Shown: positions 1 to 12,400 of the stretch, in pieces
How positions within the stretch are numbered: position 1 is the stretch's first letter
Layout: each line of letters starts with the position of its first letter
Origin: Diabrotica undecimpunctata
Lineage: Eukaryota > Arthropoda > Insecta > Coleoptera > Chrysomelidae
Direction of reading: 5' to 3'
Assembly: GCF_040954645.1 (NCBI RefSeq)
Contig: NC_092806.1
Span: 31,707,591-31,771,590 of the forward strand
DNA length: 64,000 bases
Translations under genes and position numbers: made by a program
The notes under the pieces: model-generated
Seen by the model: the letters and a program-made list of their open reading frames with translations, nothing else
Database searches by the model: none
Told to the model about the DNA's origin: nothing

Positions 1-2720
1 ATCTAACAGACAAAAATTATATTAAAATTCCAAAATACATTGTTCACTACACAAAACATCTAAATGACAAAGCACACGATGGCACACCTATCATTGTCAA
101 ATCAAACATAAAACATCATGAGATAAATAAGTTCAGTGAAAAGTACCTACAATTGTAGCGTTTTATATTTAATATCTATATAATAATATAAATTCTGTTT
201 TAAGTTTTGTATTCAGTTGTTTTTGTCGTTGAAAACGATTTGTTTACATTCGAGTCCCCTAATATTCCGGTTGAAAAAGAGGTTCGTAGAAAAAATATTG
301 CAAGTCAGGTATTCAATTTTTCTAAAACGTAATAAAGCTGAGAATATTTTTGTCTTTATTTACATTAAAATTCTCATATTCTTTGTATGTATTGTGAGGT
401 AAAAAATTTCCAGTTACCCAATTTAAAAGTAAATAATCAAGATGTTTTTTTGTCGGTTAGTTGCTAAGAACGAGGTCAAGAGGGGTATTTTGTTTGTTTA
501 GGTTCGTAGACCACAAACTGGCTGGAGACGTGAAGGGAAATTATTTGGCGTTGAATTTTGTAAAATGTAACGCAGAGAGGAGTAAAGCAGAAGATTTTAA
601 ACGGAGAAGACGTTTTGCGGACTTTGAATCAAGGGTCGATTCAATGTTCTTGGTGGTAATGTCTTAAGACCGGTTAAGGTGATTAATTTACTCTTTGCAA
701 GTAATTGCAGTTTAGAAAAGAGTAACCACCAAAATATTTGTGTAGATAAAGGAAACTGATGAAATTATTATATAGGATGTCCCCGTCGTCAGCTTGCTTC
801 CTCCACCGAACCTAATTTACATCTCTTGATTGTTCGTCCCTGAGTATGGAAATGGTTGCTTTGTCCCTGTTGGAGAATATATCCAGATATATGTCCCATA
901 GATGTTTAACAAGTTCTTTTTCAAAGTTAAGTGCGAAACAGTGAAATTCAGGTAACTTTTTAAGCGATTAAATTTTAAAGTAAAGACAGACATTTTTGGC
1001 TAAAGTAATAATTGCTTTCATAACAATTTAAAAATTGTAATATTTAACAATTTTAATTTGATTATTATATAGTATATTTTTTGTGCCATTTATATTTTTA
1101 ATAACTGTTTGTGGTAAGACACAATAAATGTTAAATTTTGTTTCTTAACATTTGTTTTTTTTAACTAACCTTTTTTTGAGTTTCCGTTTGAAAAAGACAT
1201 GTTTCTTTATGTTTGATAATTATTTCCCTAGTTACAACTAGATGTCGTAATGGTTATAATTAAGCACCTCGAAGTGGCGCTCTTTATAAATTACTAGAGG
1301 TGTTTCCTGTTTCCTTTTGTTTTGTTTGTCCCAAGTGATTCATGACCCTTTGTTTCATTGTGTAGCTGTCCCAATCCTACCCCCCCTGTCATTTACTTAC
1401 CCACGACCCCAGCTCTCCAGTTAACCCCTGAGTGCCGTTCGCACAAATAACGATTATTTTGCTTGCCCTATCTTGACCCCCATTAGTTTCTGTCCCCAAT
1501 TTTCTACCCTGTGTTCTTACCCTGAGGTAGGCAAAAAATATTTCGTTACACAATCAACTATCAATGTCATTGAAAACTGGCAAGGCAACCTTATCTTATC
1601 TGCAGAGTACTATCCTCCTTGCCAATCCAGTAACGAAAACAACTTTAATACCTGCTTTAGTTCTCTTGGACACAAATTCATAGCAGGAGGAGACTTTAAG
1701 AAACTTGACAGTCAAAACAGAAATACAAATTGAAAACGTTGTACAATATCTTACTACTTCCATACAAAAGGCGGGATGGAGTGCTACTCCTGAACAGATA
1801 ATATGGAAGGAAAGCATAAATTGTTTTGAGTGCAAAAAGCTTGATTGAAGAGAAAAGAAAACTAAGTAGAAAGTGGCAAAACTCACACGAACCTATTGAC
1901 AAAGAAAAACTTAAACAGAGTTACCAGAAGACTTAAAAATCTGTTAAAAGAAGAAATAAATAAAGGGATCCAAACTTATCTAGAAAATCTGACGCAGTTC
2001 AAAGATACACACTATCCTTTATGGAAAACGACAAGAAAATTAAAAGGGCCACAAGAAGCCATACCTCCTTAAAAAAATGCGAAAACAAGAACACATACAG
2101 AGAAATCCGAGACATTCACAGAACACCTTTTGAAAGTATTTAGCCCATTTACCAGAGAAGTGCCTGTATAACAAAAAGAACCACTTCATTCTTTTCTTAA
2201 CGCTCCATATCAAATGGAACTACCAATCTCCCAATTTAACATTAAAGAATATTAAAGAAGAAAAACAGATAATAAAAAATGAGATAAAACACAACAATGC
2301 GGCGGGATACGATCTTATTATAGGTAAGGTCCTTCAAGAACTAACCCATGATTGCTACAGAATAATTACTATGATCTTCAATGCTAAGTTAAGTCTGCAC
2401 TACTTCCCCTTGCAATGGACAGTGGCACAGATTATACTCATTCAAAAACCTGGTAGAGATCCAAAAGATGTCAACTCATACCGACCGATTAGTTTACTTC
2501 CAGTCATTTCTAAGGTTTTTGAAAGACTTCTGTTGAAAAAAATGAAACCAATATTAGACAAAAAGGGTCTTATACCTGACCATCAATTCGGATTTTGTAA
2601 CTAACACGCTACAATAAAACAAGTTCACAATTATACACAACAATAAGAACTAGTTTCGAAAACAAGCAATACTGTACTGCAGCCTTTTTAGACGCCTCTC
2701 AAGCTTTTGACAAGGTGTGT
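1..2720 (+). mobile_element. Jockey-like non-LTR retrotransposon, degenerate, interrupted by an LTR-like insertion
   Basis: Frame fragments on the plus strand read as a Jockey-type ORF2. Positions 1-153 and 1551-1733 together give an endonuclease piece; the YxPP and FIAGGD motifs are visible near 1610 and 1680. Positions 2371-2604 give the reverse-transcriptase start, with a KPGRDP stretch followed by SYRPISLLP and a DHQFGF motif. Around 2690 there is a DASQAFDKV-like motif. Stops and frameshifts between the pieces show that it is dead. The endonuclease frame is restored exactly if 154-1550 and one 4-bp duplicate are removed. Its 3' limit near 2720 is uncertain, because the frame stops matching the family there. 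Confidence 0.75.
154..1550. mobile_element. Probable solo LTR inserted in the Jockey endonuclease
   Basis: A 1,397-bp block begins TGTAGC and ends GTTACA (TG...CA with near-matching inverted ends). It is flanked by the 4-bp direct repeat CAAT at 150-153 and 1551-1554. Removing it makes the Jockey endonuclease frame continuous through the junction (K-Y-L-Q-S-T-I-N). A 4-bp duplication and TG/CA ends are typical of Gypsy or BEL LTR retrotransposons. No gag or pol coding is present inside, so a solo LTR is the simplest reading. A non-LTR origin is not excluded, because no second LTR copy is in the window. Confidence 0.7.
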
Positions 2721-2830
2721 CAAAGAAATCATCACCACTGTTTGATATCGTGCCAAAAGTGTTTCGATATGATCGTGTTTCGTCTTTTCAGAAACCCAAA
2801 TTATCTTAAATTATTATTGCCTACTTTTTT

Positions 2831-3165
2831 TTCTTCTTCTCCTCTTGGTGTAGACATGACTCTGTTTTTTAATATGCCTCCAATAAGTTGTCATTCCATC
2901 GTTTTGGTAGTCTTCCCACTGATTATCTTTCTATTAGGGAACCGTCTGTGGCCGTCTTTACTACTCCTTTTGTTGTCATTGGGCTTATGTGATCATTCCA
3001 TTCTATTATTCTATTTCTTACCCAGTCGATGATGTTCTTCATTTTGCATCTTCGTTATATATGTACTTCTAGTTCTGTCTTATAGTATCTTACCATCAAT
3101 TTTTCTAACAGTTTTCATCTTTGCAGTTTCTAGCATTTGTTTGGTTCTCTCCGGATATGCTCTCC
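2831..3165 (-). mobile_element. 3' tail of a non-LTR retrotransposon
   Basis: The reverse complement reads, with several frameshifts and stops, as the C-terminal end of a LINE reverse transcriptase. It resembles a stretch ending in arginine/lysine-rich GRP-K-RWND motifs, as in the family seen intact at 37578-38815. It lies just upstream of the 3'-most visible dynein exon and has the opposite orientation to the Jockey fragment beside it. The fragment is too damaged to encode protein. Confidence 0.5.
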
Positions 3166-3298
3166 ATTATTGATCTGATATCTGTTTTGCAAATCCTAAC
3201 TTAAATGTCGTGTTCAATATTTTTATTTTTTCATATAATTTCGGGCTACATTCTAGTTAATCATGAAATACAAAAATTGCTTAATAAATAAAACTCAC

Positions 3299-3482
3299 CT
3301 TTAGCAGTATTAATTTGATATGTTATATCAGCATTGCCATGTAAGCCAAATACCTCAGGGCTATCTGTAGTTGGTAGACTATTTATATAGTCAATATAGC
3401 CCTGAAGATTTCTAGTTTGTGGAACTTTATACGCTTTATAAAACTCAAAGCCTGGCCTTAGTAACACATCGCAAAACCACAC
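3299..3482 (-). CDS. Dynein heavy chain exon: C-terminal domain
   Basis: This 184-nt exon begins GTG TGG (V-W-F) after a TTTTAG acceptor. It encodes [35 protein letters not shown] and [13 protein letters not shown], then G|GTGAGT. The ExFGLHxNADITYQ motif marks the dynein C-terminal domain. Roughly 250-300 more residues are expected downstream (toward position 1) but no such exon was recognised in 1-3298. Confidence 0.93.
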
Positions 3483-6400
3483 CTAAAAGCATATATCGAA
3501 ATCAAACATCATAATTTAAAATTATTTACAAACAAGATACAATCAATATACAACCGTGAGAACAGATTCTTTTATATAGGGTAATATATTTTTTTTAATA
3601 TACTATTTTTGCCTACTTCTGGTCCTCCCAAAATTTTGATTTTGTTTTGCATGTTACTTAAATTGTTAGCTTAAATATTTCTAAAGTCAAAAGATTATTA
3701 TTATTAAAGCTAACAACTTAAACTTTTATGTTAATAAATTGTAGAAAATTATTCATTATTTAAACAACCTCGATAACAAAAATTTCTTTTTAAATAGAAA
3801 TGAAAATAAATTTATTTTAAATTTAATTTTATGCTAATGGATATGATAGCATTTTACGTCAATTGCCCTTCAAGATAACCAATATTCACTGTACCTTATG
3901 ATTTAGTTTGTAAACCAACTTTAAATTTACCTGTGTGAAAGTCGTTAATAGACGCTTGTCAAAATCATCAGTAACTCTTCCACCATATTGTACTTCCCCG
4001 AGCATATAACAAACTGTCGGCCAAGAAACACCTTTCTTGGGATCCATATCATCCAGGTGATTCTGGATGAATTGCACACTCGCCGCAAAATCTGCTTGGT
4101 TGAATTCATATGGAATATTCCATCCTAAAAAATATCTTTGTAACGATAAAGTTGCGGTTACTTATATAATACACTACCGAGCATAAAATTAGGGTTACCT
4201 TGTAATTTGAATTTATTTTAGAAATTATTATTCCTTTTTAACTATTTTCGGTTGTAACATAGTTTTTCTTCAAACGTCAAATAAGGATGACATTACTTAT
4301 CTAACTTGATCCTGTCAAAGTTTGATGTCTCCGCCGGCAGCAGTTTTCTTTTCCCATTTCTTTACGGCGGAGGGAAAAATTTTGTCACAAAGCAACAATA
4401 CAAATGTCATTAACAACAATTAAACATCATTTTTATTTATAGTAATATTAAAAGTACAATTAGTTAATGAGGCATTTTCAAAATTGAAACCGTGCAAAAA
4501 TGTTCCCGACTCTTGATACGCATTGGTAATTGTTGATGATACTGATGGTCGAGAACAACTTTCAGCAATCATTCCCGATGTTGGCGAATCATGAGGGTTT
4601 AAAATTTTTGTCAACTAATTATGTGATGACAAACAAAGGAGCAATAGTATCAACTTTCAAAGCTCTTAACTCTGTTGTAAACTACATAAAGGGAAATAGG
4701 ATCTAGCGATATCTAAAAGCGATGTAAAATAGTTTTTGTTGTTTATTTTACTTAGTATTTGTGATGTGTAACAACATATTGTTGTGACAGGCAATTCTGA
4801 TCAACACAAAGCTTGTTATATTTAATTTTGGAAGTATTTAAACATATTTATAACAAATTTCGAAAAACTTTTCGATTGTTAAATTCGTTGTTCGTAAAAG
4901 TTGTTAAATCGTTTTGTGACCGATGTTATGCAAGTGAAATATACAGCCATGAAATGGCTTATTTTTACGGGTTGTTATTCTAAACGGCGCAACATTTATG
5001 GTTTGACATGTTAATATAAAGTTTAATTTGGCCTTCACATTGAACAAATTTTTGGGAAAATTAAGTAAAAAATGATGATGATGAATGATGAATGAATGAA
5101 ATTCAACAAAACAATAATTATAAAGAACTGTTTTGTTTTGTTTATTTTTCTAGTGTACGTTTAGACTTTATTGGATTAAAATTTTTTTAATTTTTAACAA
5201 TTTTTGTAATATAATATAAATTTCTTTCATTTAAGTTATTTTTTCTTCAAACGTCAAATAATGATGACATTACTTATCTAACTTGATCCTGTCAAAGTTT
5301 GATGTCTCCGCCGGCAGCAGTTTTTTTTCCCATTTCTTTACGGCGGAGGGAAAAATGTTGTCATGGCAACAATATGAAACATGTCACAAAGCAACAATAC
5401 AAATGTCATTAACAACAATTAAACATCATTTTTATTTATAGTAATATTAAAAGTACAATTAGTTAATGAGGCATTTTCAAAATTGAAACCGTGCAAAAAT
5501 GTTCCCGACTCTTGATACGCATTGGTAATTGTTGATGATACTGATGGTCGAGAACAACTTTCAGCAATCATTCCCGATGTTGGCGAATCATGAGGGTTTA
5601 AAATTTTTTGAGCATTATCGTTCTTATTTCTTATTGAATCCTCTATATATCCTTCGGCAACCGTGCTTGATTTCCAGCCCCCATGTTGTTTGAGGCATTC
5701 TAGATTTCCGCCTCCATCAATTAAAAGTGTTGCTAAAGTTCGTCGTAAAGAGTGACCCGTGTATGCGCTTGCATGGTTTAAATTTAAATAACTAGCTACT
5801 TTTTGGGCTACTGCTCTGATCGAATGTATTCCCATGACGCTTCGGTAACACTTTCCATTTTGGTACTTGATAAAAAATCGGTTTTCTGTGAAATTTTCAG
5901 GCCGCAGTGATGTATACTTTTTATGCAGTTTAATGTAGTTTTGACCAATTATCGTAAAAGATCTAATTTGTCGTGTTTTACTGTCTGGGATTTTGATAAT
6001 TATTACATTTTCTTTATCCTCAATGTCCACAGTCTTCATTTTTACCATTTCGTCGCATCGACAGGCGCCGGTAACAAATTAACAAAACAATCTGAAATAT
6101 TTTTATAATTTAGTAGAATATACTACATGCTTTGCAGTATAATTTTTTTTACCTTTAATTCTAAATACAACTTATCTGGCGCTTCAAACAAAAATTTATC
6201 AAACTCGTCTTTAGTGAAAACTTTAGACTTCTTTGCAGTATATCCTTCGCTTGTTTTTTTCAGAAAGGCACGTAACTTTAAAAATTTGCTTATATCCACA
6301 TTTTTTCTAATAACTAACTCGGATTTTATCATAGAGTATCGTGACCACATTGTAGAAGATTTCCATTTATTTTCATTTTCCATTATATTAAAATATGCCA

Positions 6401-9400
6401 GTAAAACATCTTCGGTAACTTGCCGTACTCCTCTTGTATCGCACCACTCTTGGAAGTGCTTGTACGCTAACCGATACTTTATTCCGGACTTGGAGGGCCC
6501 CAAACGTGCTACTGCATCATTAGCCGCGGACTCAATTTCGTTTAGGTTTTCTATTTTCGCACTAAATTTGCGCTTGCGGTTGTAACAACAATAAGCTGTC
6601 TTTAATAATTGCAAACAACTGTCAAACAACTGTAACCAGGGAGACGCAAATCCCACCGACGACTTAATTATTTTAATTTCTAACATCTAGACGACTTTGA
6701 TAGTTGTCACAGTTAATTTCGAGTAAAAATAGCGTATGAATTGTACTATTTATGGTTGAAAATTGCTACGTTTGAAGAAAAAATAGTATACTTTATTCGG
6801 CAAAGAAGCGACTTTTCTTGACTTGCCCTCTATTACGCGCCTCACTTCGTTCGGCGCGTAATATCGGGCGCGTCAAGAAAAGTCATGCTTCTCCGCCTCA
6901 TAAAGTAATATACTATTACTAATGGATTTGAGATAAAAATGACCCCTTACCCTAATTCCTAAAATCCATTATCTGCATAGTTTTTGTTTTTTGGTTTCAA
7001 CGTCAATTGTAAATTGTTTTTGTAGCGTTATTATTGTCATTTTATTGTAATTAACATAAGTTCTATTGTGGCAGCAAGAACTGTGGCGCCGTTAAGAAGA
7101 TGGCTACAGTTAGCGCAAAACTGCGAGAATCGTTGGTGTGTGCAACAAGTATGATGACGGTACGAAGAAGTCTGCTTACTAGAAGACCTGGTTCAGATCG
7201 AGGTAGAATTGTAACATATTTTTATCATTTCTAGTGCTTTAAGACACCTAACGGTCATGGCAGTTTCCCTTCGAAATTATTTGCAAGAAGTAGGAAATAT
7301 AAACGTAAGGGAATCGACAGTTAGAAGGGGACTTTATGCTGCTGGTTAATTTTCTCAAACTAGAGTAACTGGACTGCTGCTTTCCCGTGAACACCGAATT
7401 GCCAGATTGAATTTTGCACAAGAACACTTGACTTGGACAATACAAGATTTAAGTCGTAAATTGTTTTCCGATGAATCAAAAATCTATCTTATGGACTCAG
7501 ACAAACGTGTAAGAGTGTGGTGATGTCTAAGCGAGAGATATGCTCAAGCATGTATTGAGCAATGGGATGGGGATATTGATTGCGCTAATTACCTGACACA
7601 GGTTCCAGAACACCATGTTTTACCGTTTAATAATATTCTTGAAGACGATGCAACATGTATGCATGATAATACACGGCCCCACACTGCTTGGATAGTTACT
7701 GAGTATCTTGACGAGGTCACAAATCACATGATTTGTTTGGCCTGATCGCAGTCCAGATATCAAACCCATTCTTCTTCTTCGCGTGCCATATCAGAATTAT
7801 CCGACGTTGGCGATCACCATTGCGAAGGCTTCTCGATCTTGTGCAATATGGAATAATTGTCCTGCATTTGATATCTGTGTCCATTTACGAATGTTTTTTA
7901 ACCAAGGAACTTGTTTTCTACCTACACCTCTATGGCCCTCTATTTTGACTTTAAGGATGAGTAGTAATATTTTAAATCGACTTCCCCTTACTATATGTCC
8001 CAGATAAGACATTTTTCGATCTTTAACAGTCTTTAGCAGTTCTCTATCTTTGTTGACGCTACTTAGTACTTCTTCATTAGTTTTCCTTGCTATCCAAGGT
8101 ATCTTTAGCATTTGTCTATGAACCCACATTTCCAATGCTTCAATTTTGTTCATGATCGATAGTTTTAGCGTCCACACTTCTGCACTATATAAAAGTACGG
8201 ACCAAACATAGCACTTAACCATTCTTTGTCTTAGTTCTAAACTGAGGATCATTCCAAAGAAATGACTTCATTTTCATAAAAGTAGTTTCAGTCATTGCTA
8301 TTTTGCGTTTTATTTCTATGTCTGGATCTAGTTGGTCCGTTATCACAGTTCCCAAATATGTTATTTGGTGAACATTCTCAACTTGGACTCCCTTTAATTG
8401 AAACTTTGCATCGGGATGTGGGTCACGACTAAACACTAAAAATTTGGTTTTGTTTGAGTTTATTTTAATGCCGATTTCCTCTCCTACCTCGTGAATACGC
8501 TCAAGCAGAATTTGGAGATAATCAAAATTATTACTGAGACAGAATTACTGTACCGTCTGCATATCTAATCACATTAAGTAGTTCCCCGTTGATTTTTATT
8601 CTATATGGTTGTCCCTCAAGTGCCTTTTTAAACAACTGGTCCGAGTAAACATTGAACAATGTTGGCGACAAAATGCAACCTTGTCTGACTCCTCGTTGTA
8701 TGGAGATTTTATCGGTGTAGTTATCTCCAATTTTTGCGATAGCAGTTTGATTCCAGTACAAATTTTTAATGACACAAATATCCTTGTCATCTATTCCGAT
8801 ATTTTTCAGTATTTGCATTAATTTAACATCCTGTACTTTATCGAATGCCTTTTCGAAGTCCACGAAACATGCAAATACATCTTTTCTTTGGTTACGGAAT
8901 TTTTGTATTAGGATGTTAAGCGCAAAAAGTGCCTCCCTGGTTCCCATAGCATTTCTAAAACCAAATTGGGTATCTTCAAGATCTTCTTCGCATTTGCATC
9001 TAATTCTGTTGTGAAATATTCTTAGGAAAATTTTAAGAGTGTGGCTCATTAGGCTAATTAATCGATATTCTGAGCATTTTCTCGCATTGTGTTTTTTAGG
9101 TATTGCCACAAAGATGGATTTGAGCCAATCTGTGAGAATCACTCCGGTGTTCACGGTGGGAGTCAAACCCATAGAACATGTTTTAAATGAGATGAAGAGA
9201 CCCAGTAAGGTGCCGACCCCAGAAATGTAAAAGAGCTTTGCGACATATTGGTGAAGGAATGGAACAATCTTCCGCAGAGTGTTCAAAATCTGATCCAAAG
9301 CCTGCCTCCTCGTTTGCAAGCCGTTATAACTGCCAGAGGAGGGAATACTCGCTACTTAACGTTTTTAAAATTTCTTTTGTTTCAACAAAAAGCACATCAA

Positions 9401-12400
9401 ATTAAAATTGTTCCTTTTCAGTAATTAGTTTATCAAAAAAATTGTTCATTTTTATTACTTTCAATAAACTTTATGGGACAAAAACGTTGTTTTCTTTAAG
9501 AAATCAGTAAGTAAACTACTTTACAACCAAAAATACTCAAAAAAGGATATTAATTTCTAAAATAAATTCAAATTACCAGGTGACCCTAATTTTATGCTCT
9601 GTAGTGTATTTTTATATTGCTCATTTTTCTTCGGGTATTTATAACAAATTGATATATTGTTAAATGTAACAGATGAGCTTATCTATTGTTGAAATTATTC
9701 GTTTTGTTAAGAAAAGTCAACATTGCCATGTCCTAAAGATGGTATATTTGATCGTTTTTGACTGATAATGACTATGCTAAAATATGGCAGCCACTTTTTA
9801 AAATTATAGCATATTACAAACAAAAACTGAAACTGAGATATAAAAATCGTAATCTTCAAAATCGCTACATTACCCAGAGGTCCAAACTTTCTTCTTTCTT
9901 GAACAACAGTGTGCAAAAACGCGACAGCATACAATAAAGGCGGCCATTGGCTTTGGGCAGAGTAATCCAAGAAATCCTGAGTAATATTCTGGTACGTCCT
10001 TTTCATACTTGCCCTTATTCCTTGTGGTGGTTCATTGGTAAACTTAATGGCCATCTGCAATAGACCAATGGGAAACTGTTCATGTACTTCTGTGGTTAAC
10101 CAAATTCTGAAGCTATCGTGAATGGATTCTGTATCAGCGATCATTGTCATCACTTCTGTGGCGAAAGGAAGAGAAAGATGGATGTTTTGTAAAAGGACCC
10201 AGCCTCCGTTTGCCATAGATGTTTCTATCATATCTCTTGCAACGATTTCTTGACCTTGGCCCATTGAAACTGCTTTCAGTGCTAAAAGAGATCAATCTAA
10301 ATGTGAACTTAATTTGGTTATTAGTGTGTAATAAAAATAAATCACACTTCAGTATATTTGTTAAAGAATCTTGAAAATGATTTAAAAGAGTACATGATGA
10401 ATAGAGTATACAAAGATGAATAATAGTTTCACATCAAGTAATTTCAAAGAAGAGTGTTCATAAAACAAATTACAGATAATTTGAGAAAATTAACACTGAG
10501 AAAAATATTAAAATTCAATGAAACAAATAAATTCTTAAACATACTTAGAATTGCCACATGAAACGCTAATGGCCTGCTAAACCATAAGCAAAAAGTAATT
10601 ACTTTCTTAAACCTGAATAAAATCGATATTCTGATCATTCCAGAAACCGACTTTGCCAATCTAACTGTGTACGTTCAATTTTCCGCTCTATACCACATAT
10701 AGTACACCTCACCCCAATGGTACAGCTCATGGTGACTCGGCGGTAATCATTCGCAGCTGTATATCACATCATAAATTGCCGAAATATCCAACAACAAAAA
10801 TAGAAGCAGCAACCGTTTAGGTGAATGCAACGCCATGGCACTTGAACATATCTGCAATCTACAGCCCACCTCGTCATGAAATCTTTACAGATAAAGGTAA
10901 CGCCTTCTTCCAATTATTTGGCAGTAAATTCATAGCAGGGGGAGACTGGAATGCGAAACATACACACACTAATCTCAAGACTCACAACAACAAAAGGTCG
11001 TAATCTTTTAAAAGCAATGACCGACAAAAATTATGACACCAATGGAATTCCTACGTACTGGCCGAGTGACTCCAGAAAACCGGTTATTATGAGTAAGAGT
11101 ACCACAGCTATAAACAACTCACTCCCTCCTCGAGTCACATCAGAAAACACCAACTGGGCAGATTTTCAATCTTACCTAGAAGAAAACGGATCTTAATTTG
11201 CATATCAAATCACCACATGACATAGATACAAGAGCTTAATACTTTACCACACTTGTGCAAAAAGCGGCATGGCAATTTATACCACGAACTAAAAGTAAAC
11301 CAACACATATCACAAATATTCTTGCACATTCGCCAACTCATTGCTGCAAAACGTCGTGCAAGGAGAACCTGGTAAAGATTTAGAAAAAACATAAATCAAC
11401 ATACATTCAATAGACTACTTAGGCAACTTGGAGTAGCCATCAAAGCCAAAAACAACGAAACTTTTAAACGTTACATTACAAAACTTACAGCAAATGTCAA
11501 GACGTTATGAAAGGCGACTAAGAAGCTCAAGAAACCACTCACAACTATCGCTTCCATCGGTAAACCAAATGGCGAATTTGCCCGTTCTTACAAAGAAAAA
11601 GCGGACGTCTTTGCTGAATATCTTACAAATGTATTTCAAACAGAGCCAGCAGATCCTGATGAAGAAGTGGAAGAACTAATTAGCGCAGCATATCAAATGT
11701 CTCTCCCAATTAGAAGTTTTATTCCTATAGAAGTCAAGAAAGAAATAAACAAACTTAATTTACCAAAGGCCCCAGATTATAATTTAATCTCGGCACAAGT
11801 ACTAAAAATTTCCATATTTCCAGAAATATAACAATTCGCTAAAATCATTATGCTCCTTAAGCCAAGAAAAGAGTCCAGCAAAGTAACATCTTATCGACCC
11901 ATCAGCCTACTTCCAATCATAAGAAAAGTTTTTAGGTTTTTAAGTTTGGTTTTCGGGAAAATCATTTCACTACCCAACAAGTCCATCGAATAATAAATGA
12001 AACATCAAAAAGTCTTGAAAAGAAGAAATACTGCAACGCTATATTCCTAGACATCTCACAAACGTTTGACAAAGTCTGGCACAGAGTTCTACTTTACAAA
12101 GTAAAAATAGCAGTATCCAGAAACTATTTCCTTCTAATTAAATCCTACATATCAAATAAATATTTCTCTGTAAAATTCAATTACCAATAATCCAACCTCT
12201 GTCCTATCAACTCCAGACTCCCACAGGGTAGTGTTCTCGGACCGCTGCTTTTGTCACTCTACACAGGCGATATACCAGAGACTAATAATACTACAATCGC
12301 TTCCTTTGGTGACGACCGACCGAGACGTAGCAATACTAGCTGTAAATGAAAATTCCATACAAGCCACACAAAACCTGGACATACTCAGTGATTTTCACAT

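Larger units (their letters stand above)
4172..9606 (+). mobile_element. Tc1/mariner element with nested insertions
   Basis: Inverted termini of about 94 bp begin CACTAC(C/A)GAGCAT and are bounded by TA dinucleotides at 4170-4171 and 9607-9608, the canonical Tc1/mariner duplication. Transposase fragments on the plus strand lie at about 7120-7769 and 9163-9360. A tyrosine-recombinase element and a hairpin (about 4262-6917) sit just inside the left terminus, and a LINE (7770-9162) splits the transposase. The whole composite lies in a dynein intron. Stops in the transposase make it non-autonomous. Confidence 0.85.

Noticed and set aside
9163..9319. Start of the LINE ORF at 8531-9319 reading right of 9162
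   Set aside because: These codons are antisense Tc1 transposase sequence beyond the LINE insertion border.
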